Of a DNA stretch of 64,000 nt, positions 25,629 to 34,069 are shown in pieces (the stretch's first letter is position 1; each line of letters opens with the position of its first letter). The position numbers and the translations under genes were made by a program. The stretch lies in NCBI RefSeq assembly GCF_000956175.1, contig NZ_CP011070.1, positions 558,001 to 622,000 of the forward strand, given 5' to 3'. Below the pieces are notes generated by a model. That model was not told the DNA's origin, made no database searches, and saw only the letters and a list, made by a program, of their open reading frames with translations. The stretch is from Nitrosopumilus adriaticus. Its GTDB lineage: Archaea > Thermoproteota > Nitrososphaeria > Nitrososphaerales > Nitrosopumilaceae.

Positions 25629-27668
25629 ATGGAAATTGCTGAAATTCTGCCATTTGTTGCAGGAATTGCATCATTTTTAGTTGCTGGCGGTTTGGTTGCA
25701 TGGATTACAAAACAACCTGCAGGAACAAAAGAGATGATGGACATCTCAAATGCAGTCAAAGAAGGGGCTGCAGCATTTCTAAAAAGAGAAATGATGATTA
25801 TTGTTCCAGTAGCCATTGCATTATCGCTTATTATTGCAGTATTTTTGACTCCATCAAATGGAATAGCATTTGCAGTTGGTGCAGCATTATCTGCAGTTGC
25901 AGGAATTATCTCATTAAAAATTACAGTAAAAGCAGCAGTAAGGGCTGCAAATCTTAGTAGCAGTGGATTGGGAAAGACATTTGCTATGGCCTTTAGAGGA
26001 GGCGCAACAGTCGGTCTTGCAGTTCCTGCAATGGCCTTGATTGCAATTACTGGTCTTTATGTAATTTATCCAGACCCAATTACAATTGCAGGTGTAGGAA
26101 TTGGCGCCAGTTTAATTGCATTATTCATTAGAATTGGAGGGGGAATTTTCACAAAAGCTGCAGACATGGGTGCAGACTTGGTAGGAAAAGTAGAGGCAAA
26201 TATTCCTGAAGATGATCCTAGAAACCCTGCAACTATTGCAGACAACGTTGGAGACAATGTTGGTGATGCAGCAGGAATGGGATCTGATGTTTATGAATCA
26301 TACATTGTTACAATACTTGCAGCATTACTTATTGCAGCATTAATTGGTGCACCAAACTATTTCCTTTATCCTATTCTTATTGGTTCATCTGGAATGATTG
26401 CATCAATCATTGGTGTTGTAATTGTTGGCTCAAAAGGAGTAACTGATGTGATGAAGCCACTTAATCGTTCATTTTATGTTTCAGCTGCAATTGCAATTGG
26501 ACTGAACTATGTCTTTATCACGCAATTCATTGAACAGTCTGCTGCAGGATATGCTTTGTTTGGAACAACCGTAATTGGTGTAATTCTGGTTCCAATAATT
26601 CAGAAAATTACAGATTACTATACTAGTTACAAGAAAGCCCCTGTAAAAGAAATTGCAGATTCTGCAAAGTGGGGCTATGCGTCATTAACATTAATGGGAA
26701 TTATCAAAGGTATGCAATCAACAGGACCATTTATGATTGCCTTGGTTGTTGCAATTATAATATCATACACTATTGCTTCATCAGCTGCGCCTGAAGGAAC
26801 TGACCCAATACTTTATGGAATCTTTGGAACGTCTCTAACTGCAATGGCAATGCTAAGTCTTGCAGGAATTGTTCTTAGTATTGATGCATTTGGTCCTATT
26901 GCAGATAACGCAGGAGGAATTGTAGAGATGACTGGAATGGGAGAAGAAAATCGTAAAGTAACTGATGAGATTGATGCAGTTGGAAATACTACAAAGGCAG
27001 TTACAAAGGGATTTGCTATTGCCAGTGCTGCACTAGCTGCCTTGGCCATGATTCAAGCATTCCAATTTGAAGCAGCCCACATCTTTGAAGGCGTTTTGGA
27101 ATTAGATTATAGCTTAACTAACCCTGCAATCATTGTTGGATTACTCATTGGTGGTTTAATTCCATTTATCATTACAGGTCAATTAATTAATGGTGTCTCA
27201 AGGGCTGCAGGAAAAATGGTAGACGAAGTAAGACGACAATTCAAAGCAGATTCTGGAATTCTTGAAGGAACATCAAAACCTGATTATGCTAAATGTGTAG
27301 ATATTGCAACTGTTGCATCAATTAAAGAACTTTGGAAACCTGCAATCGTTGCAATTCTTGCACCAATAATTTTAGGTATCTTGTTAGGTCCAACCGCAGT
27401 TGCAGGATTACTGATGGGTGCAGTTGTTACTGGAATTTTACTGGCATACCACTTGGCAAACACTGGTGGTGCATGGGATAATGCAAAGAAGCTAGTGGAG
27501 ATGAATGGCGAGAAAGGCTCTGAAGTTCACAAAGTCGCAGTAGTTGGAGACATCATAGGTGATCCTTACAAAGATACTGCAGGACCAGCACTTAACACTG
27601 TGATTAAATTACTAAACACAATTGCAATCGTATTTGTATCTGCGTTTGTTGCAATACTTGCAATCTAG
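25629..27668 (+). CDS. hppA: proton-pumping membrane pyrophosphatase (K+-independent type)
   Basis: Couples pyrophosphate hydrolysis to proton export. The 679-residue protein has some 15-16 membrane segments and the substrate loop DMGADLVGKVEANIPEDDPRNPATIADNVGDNVGD. The motif GNTTKAVTKG carries Lys and Thr at the two positions that distinguish K+-independent enzymes; K+-dependent ones have Ala and Gly there. The frame is open from 25587, but ATG 25629 gives a normal N-terminus. It recovers energy from pyrophosphate released by AMP-forming CoA ligases and other synthesis. Confidence 0.95.
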   Translation: MEIAEILPFVAGIASFLVAGGLVAWITKQPAGTKEMMDISNAVKEGAAAFLKREMMIIVPVAIALSLIIAVFLTPSNGIAFAVGAALSAVAGIISLKITVKAAVRAANLSSSGLGKTFAMAFRGGATVGLAVPAMALIAITGLYVIYPDPITIAGVGIGASLIALFIRIGGGIFTKAADMGADLVGKVEANIPEDDPRNPATIADNVGDNVGDAAGMGSDVYESYIVTILAALLIAALIGAPNYFLYPILIGSSGMIASIIGVVIVGSKGVTDVMKPLNRSFYVSAAIAIGLNYVFITQFIEQSAAGYALFGTTVIGVILVPIIQKITDYYTSYKKAPVKEIADSAKWGYASLTLMGIIKGMQSTGPFMIALVVAIIISYTIASSAAPEGTDPILYGIFGTSLTAMAMLSLAGIVLSIDAFGPIADNAGGIVEMTGMGEENRKVTDEIDAVGNTTKAVTKGFAIASAALAALAMIQAFQFEAAHIFEGVLELDYSLTNPAIIVGLLIGGLIPFIITGQLINGVSRAAGKMVDEVRRQFKADSGILEGTSKPDYAKCVDIATVASIKELWKPAIVAILAPIILGILLGPTAVAGLLMGAVVTGILLAYHLANTGGAWDNAKKLVEMNGEKGSEVHKVAVVGDIIGDPYKDTAGPALNTVIKLLNTIAIVFVSAFVAILAI

Positions 27669-27847
27669 TCTTCAATAATTAGTGTCATATCTAATTCATC
27701 AATTTGAGCTTGAATTGCTTTTTGTAAAGTTGTATTGTGAGTATCGCAAAATTTGAAATAGTTATCAGCTGTCTGGAAACAACCACAAATCCATTTTGTT
27801 TTCTTGTCTCCTTCTACTGTCCACTTTGAATATTTGTGCTCAGACAT
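27665..27847 (-). CDS. small Cys-containing protein of unknown function
   Basis: A 60-residue product with CGC and a later Cys-His pair (FCDTHN), suggesting a metal or disulfide site, and an acidic C-terminal helix. Stops overlap the convergent pyrophosphatase gene by four bases. I do not recognise the family. Confidence 0.6.
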   Translation of the reverse strand: MSEHKYSKWTVEGDKKTKWICGCFQTADNYFKFCDTHNTTLQKAIQAQIDELDMTLIIED

Positions 27848-27903
27848 GATAGATGTAAAATGATAGATCTAAAAAAGTCTTGTAGAAAAAGAGAAAAAAA
27901 TGT

Positions 27904-28161
27904 TTAAGGACAGCCTTCCATCTTTTGGATAAAGTAGCCTTTTTCCTTAATTGCCTGCTCAACAGGCTCTGGTGCTCCTTGTGAATGGCAGAATTGACAT
28001 TCGTTAGTAGTCATCTCTGCTTCTCCTTCACCGATTGATTTTAACCACTCTTTTCCATATGTAATGGCTTTATCGTGATCTTTTTCACCAGTAATTACAT
28101 CAAAGTGCATGGTATGACCATCTGCTGCTTTGACATAAGTGTCGTATACGTGAATTTCCAT
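27904..28161 (-). CDS. DUF2024-family protein
   Basis: The 85-residue protein starts MEIHVYDTYVKAADGHTMHF, the strongly conserved beginning of DUF2024 proteins, and has ECQFCH near residue 55. The family has a ferredoxin-like fold and no known function. The gene stands alone between short gaps. Confidence 0.8.
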   Translation of the reverse strand: MEIHVYDTYVKAADGHTMHFDVITGEKDHDKAITYGKEWLKSIGEGEAEMTTNECQFCHSQGAPEPVEQAIKEKGYFIQKMEGCP

Positions 28162-28209
28162 ATTTGTAATTAAAAAAAGGGATATTTAATTCAAAGATAA
28201 TCAAAATTC

Positions 28210-28602
28210 ATGAAATATGCAGTTGAGATTAAAATTCCAAACTCTTCAAACATACTTTTAGAATTAGATGATCATAATTCTCCTAAAACTGTCAACGATT
28301 TTATCAAAAATTTGCCCTTTACAGTTGATCTTAATGTTTGGGGTGATGAAATCTATACTTCAAAATCTCCAATATCTCAACCTGAAGAAAATTCCAAGTC
28401 TCCTGTAGAACTAAATGATGTTGCTTATTGGCCTACAGGAAAAGCAATCTGCCTATTTTATGGTCCTACCCCAATAGGAAAGCCCGGTGAAATTACACCT
28501 GCTTCACCTGTAAATGTTATAGGAAAAATCATCTCACCTGACAAGTCAATTCTAAATGCTGTTGATACTGAACGTACAACATTTGTCTTGAAATCTGATT
28601 AA
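28210..28602 (+). CDS. cyclophilin-like fold protein (DUF369/TM1367 type)
   Basis: The 130-residue protein has the family signature DVAYWPTGKAICLFYGPTP near residue 76. Members adopt a cyclophilin-like barrel, but the isomerase residues are not conserved and activity is unproven. It overlaps the convergent JAMM gene by four bases at their stops. Confidence 0.8.
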   Translation: MKYAVEIKIPNSSNILLELDDHNSPKTVNDFIKNLPFTVDLNVWGDEIYTSKSPISQPEENSKSPVELNDVAYWPTGKAICLFYGPTPIGKPGEITPASPVNVIGKIISPDKSILNAVDTERTTFVLKSD

Positions 28603-28991
28603 TTCAATTCAATTGGAATTTCTACAATTTCTGATTCAAGTACAAATGCTCTGAAATTTTTATTGATTCCAGAATAAATTATCCATACCACTGGATTACT
28701 TTGCATGAATTTTTTGTCCGTACTTGAAGGAAATGCATCTGAATCTGGGTGTGAATGGAATATTCCGATAACATCAAGTCCTTTCTGTTCTGCAATCTTG
28801 TACCCTTCAATTAGTTGATCATTTGAGATTGTAAAATTAACTGGTGACTCTTCAATATTTTCCGTAAGAAACAAGTCTGAGACTATATCATTTTTTCCAA
28901 ACAAAATTGCACATGACTCGTTAGGTTTTTGGTTTTCTGAATACTCTGATAGAATTTTTTTGTCTGTTTCTGATAAAATAATTTTCTGCAA
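28599..28991 (-). CDS. JAMM/MPN+ domain metalloprotease
   Basis: Predicted zinc isopeptidase of 130 residues. The full JAMM motif is present: Glu25, then H79-x-H81, S89 and D92 (HSHPDSDAFPSSTD). In archaea such enzymes release ubiquitin-like SAMP modifiers; others act in sulfur transfer. It follows the membrane cupredoxin gene by two bases on the same strand. Confidence 0.85.
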   Translation of the reverse strand: MQKIILSETDKKILSEYSENQKPNESCAILFGKNDIVSDLFLTENIEESPVNFTISNDQLIEGYKIAEQKGLDVIGIFHSHPDSDAFPSSTDKKFMQSNPVVWIIYSGINKNFRAFVLESEIVEIPIELN

Positions 28992-28993
28992 AT

Positions 28994-30085
28994 CTATTCT
29001 ACGTTAACTGTTCCAACCATCCATGGATGTAAAATACAATAATAATCATAATTTCCAGCTTCTGCAAATGTAAACTCGTATGAGTCTCCCATAGATAATA
29101 TATCTGAATCAAATACTCCATCAGCACCTGTTTCAGGATTACCTGAAGTTGAAGTGTGCATTGTACTATCTACATTTTCCCAAACTACTGTAGTTCCAAC
29201 TGGGATGTTGATTACTTCTGGATCATAATATATCTGCCCTTCTTCTGGTATTGCAGCTCCTTCTGGTATTGTAACTTTGGTTGGTTCCTTTGGTGCTTCA
29301 ATTATTAATGTTGAAACCATCCATGGATGTACAATACACAGATATTCATATTCGCCAACTTCTAAATTACTAGTATCTAATGTATAGACTTCACCTGCAC
29401 TAATCAAGCTAGAATCAAATGTTTCTCCAAAGTCTACTGCACTAGTTACAGTATGTGCAACAGAGTCTACGTTTGTCCATTCTATTGTATGTCCTTGTTG
29501 GACTATAGCTACATCAGGTTCATAATCTGGTTTACCTTCTTCAGCTGAGCCTTCCAAAATTGCAATTGCAAATATTGGTCCTTTCGCTTCAATTTCTTCA
29601 ACAGGTTCTTCTACTTCTGCCTGCTGTGGTAACATATACGTGTCAGGACTGACAAATCCAAACGCAATCCACATAATTATTCCAGTGGCTGCTGCCATTC
29701 CGACAATTGCACCGATTGGTTTTACAATTGTTGGATGCTTCATTGCAAGATATGCTATAATTATTGCTGGGAATGCTATTGCCATTAAGATTCCTGCAAT
29801 AGTGATTACATAGTTTGAAGAGTTCATAGTTAATGCAAACATTCCAAATCCCAAAGCAATTGATATAATTACCAAAGTCGTTGCTTTGGCTCTATTACTA
29901 GTTGAAACACCTCCATCTAAGATACCTGCAGCTAAGAAAATCAACCCTACAAACATGGTAAGCCCTGTCAAAGCGTGCATTCCATCGATGAACGTATGCG
30001 CAATACCTGCATAAGACAAGGTAAGACCAGCTAATCCTATAGCTGTTAGTCCCATTCCAGGCATCATGAGGTCCCAATTACTCAT
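28994..30085 (-). CDS. membrane protein with two C-terminal plastocyanin-like domains
   Basis: The 363-residue protein has five predicted membrane helices in residues 9-145, then two type 1 copper cupredoxin domains. Ligands are H211, C250, H253, M256 and H310, C350, H353, M356, each in the pattern CxxHPWM. It is probably a membrane electron carrier facing outside. It is divergent from heme o synthase with a 97-base gap, which hints at a link to the heme-copper terminal oxidase. The N-terminal membrane part matches no family I can name. Confidence 0.82.
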   Translation of the reverse strand: MSNWDLMMPGMGLTAIGLAGLTLSYAGIAHTFIDGMHALTGLTMFVGLIFLAAGILDGGVSTSNRAKATTLVIISIALGFGMFALTMNSSNYVITIAGILMAIAFPAIIIAYLAMKHPTIVKPIGAIVGMAAATGIIMWIAFGFVSPDTYMLPQQAEVEEPVEEIEAKGPIFAIAILEGSAEEGKPDYEPDVAIVQQGHTIEWTNVDSVAHTVTSAVDFGETFDSSLISAGEVYTLDTSNLEVGEYEYLCIVHPWMVSTLIIEAPKEPTKVTIPEGAAIPEEGQIYYDPEVINIPVGTTVVWENVDSTMHTSTSGNPETGADGVFDSDILSMGDSYEFTFAEAGNYDYYCILHPWMVGTVNVE

Positions 30086-30182
30086 TTAAGATAGCTGATA
30101 GAGCTGAGATACTTATTCCTTTTGAAATATGAAGATCACCTAGACGAAGAAATTAAATGGCTTTGGGAGAGGATAGAGTCAA

Positions 30183-31070
30183 TTGGGATTTAATGAAATA
30201 CTGGAAATATCAAAACCCAGAATTGTTGTACTTTTAGTAATAACTGCAGTTACATCCATGTATGCTGCAAGCAAACTAGTCCCAGGAGCTCCTGATCTTA
30301 GTTATTGGTCGTATTTACACATCATAATTGCAGGTGCTCTGGCATCTGCAGGATCTAGCGCTCTCAATCACTATTATGATAAAGACATTGATCCAAAAAT
30401 GACGCGAACAAGTACTAGGCCAATTCCTTCAGGTCGAATGGCTGCATCAAGTGTTTTGATTTATGGTGTTGTTGTTAGCTGTATTTCTGTAATCTATGGA
30501 TATTTTGCATTAAATGCAGTATCTGCATTCTTTATTGCAGTTGGAATCTTCTCATATGTGATAATCTATACTGTTTGGCTAAAACGTAGAAATACCTCAA
30601 ACATTGTAATTGGTGGAATTGCAGGTAGTGCCGCAGCTTGGGCTGGATGGGCAGCAGCTACTGGTAGTATGGATTTGCTAGGATTCTTAGTTGGCTTTTT
30701 GGTATTTGTTTGGACACCTTCTCACTTTTGGTGTCTTGCAATGAAAATTAAAGATGAATATGAACAAGCTCAAGTTCCAATGCTTCCCGTTGTAATTGGA
30801 ATGCAAAAAACATCAAAATTCATTTTAGGAAATACTTTGATTTTAATTCCATACTCATTGATACTTTCAATAATTCCTGATGGAATGGGAATTGTTTATA
30901 CAATTATTGCAATTGCTTCTGGTGGATTGATGCTTGTATATCACTATAAACTGACAAAGAATCCTACGTCTGACTTTGCTTGGAAAGCATACAAAGTAAC
31001 TGCACCTTATCTTACAATTATCTTTGTGGCTGTTGCATTAGATGCGGCATTTCATATTCCGTTATTCTAA
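30183..31070 (+). CDS. ctaB: protoheme IX farnesyltransferase (heme o synthase)
   Basis: UbiA-family prenyltransferase making heme o for the terminal oxidase. The 295-residue protein has about nine membrane helices and the two Asp-rich loops: NHYYDKDIDPKMTRTSTRPIPSG near residue 64 and KIKDEYEQAQVPMLP near 189. The TTG start is preceded at about 28 bases by a TATA-like AATTAAATG. The product converges on the Cdc48 operon. Confidence 0.93.
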   Translation: MGFNEILEISKPRIVVLLVITAVTSMYAASKLVPGAPDLSYWSYLHIIIAGALASAGSSALNHYYDKDIDPKMTRTSTRPIPSGRMAASSVLIYGVVVSCISVIYGYFALNAVSAFFIAVGIFSYVIIYTVWLKRRNTSNIVIGGIAGSAAAWAGWAAATGSMDLLGFLVGFLVFVWTPSHFWCLAMKIKDEYEQAQVPMLPVVIGMQKTSKFILGNTLILIPYSLILSIIPDGMGIVYTIIAIASGGLMLVYHYKLTKNPTSDFAWKAYKVTAPYLTIIFVAVALDAAFHIPLF

Positions 31071-31073
31071 TAA

Positions 31074-31370
31074 TTATTTCTCAAATCCTGGAAAACTTGC
31101 TTCATAATCTTTTTCCATCATTTCTTTGTTTTGCTCGTCGATCTTATCTACTTCCTCTTTGATTACTATAGCTTCTATCCTACGCTCATCTTTTGTTATC
31201 CATGCAACAGAAATTAATCCTAGAATTTCTAAATCTAAAAGTAGTTTATTGTATTTGTCTTCTGGAATGATTAATCCGTCACTTGTCAGGCTTCTGTAAA
31301 GCTCAACATCAGTTAATGATCCAACTTCTTTTACCTTATCATATATTGTATTTCGTAGTGGTATTGCCAT
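31074..31370 (-). CDS. small winged-helix-like protein downstream of cdc48
   Basis: Unknown function, 98 residues. The first 65 residues have the helix pattern of a winged helix (VELYRSLTSDG...YNKLLLDLEILGLISVAW), followed by an acidic helical tail. It starts two bases after the Cdc48 stop, so it is translated from the same transcript and could be an adaptor; that is inference. Confidence 0.65.
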   Translation of the reverse strand: MAIPLRNTIYDKVKEVGSLTDVELYRSLTSDGLIIPEDKYNKLLLDLEILGLISVAWITKDERRIEAIVIKEEVDKIDEQNKEMMEKDYEASFPGFEK

Positions 31371-31372
31371 TT

Positions 31373-33541
31373 TTATCCGTAGAATGATTTATCTCCTGTT
31401 TTTGGTACTACGTTAGATATACTTTCCTTCACCGTATTATACCACTGATCAACTTCTTTTGTAATTGATGGTCTAATCTGCTTCAAACTATTTGCAAAAT
31501 GCTGACTGGATATTTTTGATGATTTCTCTCTCATTGCAAGAACTGCAGCTTCTCTACAAAGAGCAGCTAAATCTGCACCCGTGTAGTTTTGAGTGGCAAC
31601 TGCAATCTCTTGTAATTTCACATCATTTGTCAAAGGCATCTTTTTTGTTAATATTTTGATTATTTCTAATCGTCCTTTTTCGTCTGGAGGTGCAACATAG
31701 AGGACTAAATCCAATCTGCCTGTTCTTAACAAAGAATTATCTAATACATCTGGTCTGTTTGTGATTCCAATGACTACAACTCTTGAAGAAATCCCTTCTT
31801 CAATTTCTGTTAAAAGTTGACTTAGAATAGTCTCGCCTACTCCTCCCTCCCCTGATTTGAATCGTGCCAAAGAGTCTAACTCATCAAAAATTACAACACA
31901 TGGTGATGATGCTTTTGCTTTTCTGAAAATCTCTCTGATTGCTTTTTCAGATTCGCCCATCCATTTAGAAAGAATTTCTGGACCTCTAACTAAAATCATA
32001 TTTGCTCCAGTCTCTGTCGCAAGTGCCCTTCCAAGTAATGTTTTTCCACATCCTGGTGGTCCATAAATCAAAGCTCCTTTTGGAGGTCTGATTCCCATCT
32101 TTGTGAATTTACTTGGTTCCTTCATTGCGATAATTAGGTTATCCGTTAATGCTTTTTTGATTTCATCTAATCCTCCTACATCTTGCCACCATACTTTTGG
32201 TCTTTCAACATAAAATTCCCTCATTGCAGTAGGCACTACCTCATGCATGGCATCGTAAAAATCCACTAATTTTATCTGCATAGATTGTAGTACTTCAGAT
32301 GGTATCTTTTCAGTTTCAAGATCAATTTCTGGAAGATACCTCCTGATTGATTTTAGAGCAGCTTCTCTACAAAGTGATTTGATGTCTGCACCTGTATAAC
32401 CGTGTAACTCTGATGACAAGTCTTTCAAATCAATATCGTCACTTATTGGCATTCCTCTTGTATGGATTTCTAGAATCTCTAACCTCCCATCTTCATTTGG
32501 AACTGAGATTTCAAATTCTCTATCGAATCTACCTGGTCTTCTAAGTGCTGGATCCACACTGTCTGGTCTATTTGTTGCACCAAGTACGATTACATTTCCT
32601 CTATCTGTAAGTCCATCCATTAATGCTAATAATTGCGCAACAACTCTTTTCTCAACATCTCCGTATGCCTCTTCTCTTTTTGGTGCAATTGCATCAATTT
32701 CATCTATGAAAATTATGCTAGGTGAATTGTCTTTTGCTTCTTTGAAAATCTCTCTTAACTTTGCTTCTGTTTCACCATAATATTTGTTCATAATTTCTGG
32801 ACCATTTATTGAAAACATATTGGCCTCTGATTCGCTTGCCATTACTTTAGCTAGTAATGTTTTTCCACATCCTGGTGGGCCGTAAAGTAGAATTCCACTA
32901 TGTGGCTCAATTCCTAATCTTGTAAATAATTCTGGATGTTTCAATGGAAGTTCTACAATCTCCCTCATTGCTTTGACTTCGTTTCTTAGACCTCCCACTT
33001 CTTCATATGTAACACGTACTTTTCTATCCACAGTAGATTCAGTTGAAATGGAGAGGTTTGTACTACGATCAATTTTTACAACTCCTTTTGGACTGGTCTT
33101 TGTAATTTTAAAGTCCATTGAGTTCCCTAAAATCATAACAGATATTTCATCACCATGTGTTATTGGCAATCCTTTCAATCTGTTTTTGACAAAATCAGTA
33201 AATTCCTTGTCTACTGTTACTGAATCATTAACTGGTGTAAGTGATACTGCTTTTGCAAATTTTGATGTTACTTTTCTAATTTTTACAAAATCATTTAGTG
33301 AACCCCCGACATTTTTTCTTGTTTGCCCATCAATCCTAATAATGTCTGGAAATTTTTCATCTTCATCAACTGGCCAAACAACTGCACAACTTGTTCTTGA
33401 ACCCATTACTTCGATAATATCTCCTGGTGTAACTCTGAGAAAATCCATAGCTTCGGGACCAATTCGAGCACGTTTTTTACCTACGTCTCTTTGTTTTGCT
33501 TCTCCGATTCTCATTTGCAAAGGTTCTTCTTTGCGGGCCAA
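31373..33541 (-). CDS. Cdc48/VCP-type AAA+ ATPase
   Basis: Hexameric unfoldase of 722 residues. An N-terminal double-psi barrel and beta-clam domain (about 1-175) is followed by two AAA modules, each with Walker A GPPGCGKT and Walker B (IIFIDEIDA, VVIFDELDS), plus arginine fingers in RRPGRFDRE and RTGRLD. It feeds substrates to the proteasome or disassembles complexes. It lies in a group running zinc ribbon - aEF1B - cdc48 - winged-helix protein. Confidence 0.95.
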   Translation of the reverse strand: MARKEEPLQMRIGEAKQRDVGKKRARIGPEAMDFLRVTPGDIIEVMGSRTSCAVVWPVDEDEKFPDIIRIDGQTRKNVGGSLNDFVKIRKVTSKFAKAVSLTPVNDSVTVDKEFTDFVKNRLKGLPITHGDEISVMILGNSMDFKITKTSPKGVVKIDRSTNLSISTESTVDRKVRVTYEEVGGLRNEVKAMREIVELPLKHPELFTRLGIEPHSGILLYGPPGCGKTLLAKVMASESEANMFSINGPEIMNKYYGETEAKLREIFKEAKDNSPSIIFIDEIDAIAPKREEAYGDVEKRVVAQLLALMDGLTDRGNVIVLGATNRPDSVDPALRRPGRFDREFEISVPNEDGRLEILEIHTRGMPISDDIDLKDLSSELHGYTGADIKSLCREAALKSIRRYLPEIDLETEKIPSEVLQSMQIKLVDFYDAMHEVVPTAMREFYVERPKVWWQDVGGLDEIKKALTDNLIIAMKEPSKFTKMGIRPPKGALIYGPPGCGKTLLGRALATETGANMILVRGPEILSKWMGESEKAIREIFRKAKASSPCVVIFDELDSLARFKSGEGGVGETILSQLLTEIEEGISSRVVVIGITNRPDVLDNSLLRTGRLDLVLYVAPPDEKGRLEIIKILTKKMPLTNDVKLQEIAVATQNYTGADLAALCREAAVLAMREKSSKISSQHFANSLKQIRPSITKEVDQWYNTVKESISNVVPKTGDKSFYG

Positions 33542-33549
33542 AAAATCTC

Positions 33550-33831
33550 CTATTTCATGTCGACTGACATTCGACTCATGTTAAGTACTTCAAATTCACT
33601 AACTCCTTCAACAGATCTAACTGCGTCTTCTAATGAATCCATTTGTCCTTCTTCATCTTCTAAAATAAATTCTGCCTTAAGAAATTCTAAGCCGAAAGCC
33701 AATGGCTCTTTAGCGTGCCTTTTCATAGAAATTCCTTCTTTTAGTGAACCTTTGATGGTTTCTGCTAATTTGTCAAGATCAATTTCAGTTCCATCCGGAA
33801 GAATTTTTGTGATTAGTAGTAATTGAGTCAT
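33550..33831 (-). CDS. ef1b: translation elongation factor aEF1B (EF-1 beta)
   Basis: Guanine-nucleotide exchange factor for aEF1A. The 93-residue protein has the ferredoxin-like exchange domain with [20 protein letters not shown] and [10 protein letters not shown]. It starts three bases after a zinc-ribbon gene, a pairing conserved in archaea. Confidence 0.92.
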   Translation of the reverse strand: MTQLLLITKILPDGTEIDLDKLAETIKGSLKEGISMKRHAKEPLAFGLEFLKAEFILEDEEGQMDSLEDAVRSVEGVSEFEVLNMSRMSVDMK

Positions 33832-33834
33832 TTT

Positions 33835-34014
33835 CTAAGGTCCCTGAAAATTACAAGAGGAACAAGTGTAGTTTCTTGCTGCTTCTCTGCAACTTTGACA
33901 TCTCCATATTAAATCTGCACCACAATCAGGGCAATTGAATTTTACACATTTATCATTAGGCATAATGGGTCTATGACAACAACTACATGTTGGTAATGAA
34001 ATCGTAGACGACAT
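33835..34014 (-). CDS. zinc-ribbon RNA-binding protein paired with aEF1B
   Basis: A 59-residue protein read from the gap between aEF1B and the reductase gene. It has ten Cys, including pairs near residues 10-13, 28-31 (CPDC), 39-42 (CQSC) and 51-54 (CSSC). This matches the small Zn-ribbon RNA-binding protein (COG2888 type) that accompanies aEF1B in archaea. The stop is three bases before the aEF1B ATG. Confidence 0.88.
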   Translation of the reverse strand: MSSTISLPTCSCCHRPIMPNDKCVKFNCPDCGADLIWRCQSCREAARNYTCSSCNFQGP

Positions 34015-34069
34015 ATTCCCATTTTTTCTGTAAACATCATTTATACCTTGCTTAGAAATTGAGCATGCT

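Noticed and set aside
25700-25957. Cys-rich 85-residue frame inside the pyrophosphatase gene
   Set aside because: It is a shifted reading of a strongly conserved membrane protein gene; the Cys and Ser content comes from the shifted codons.
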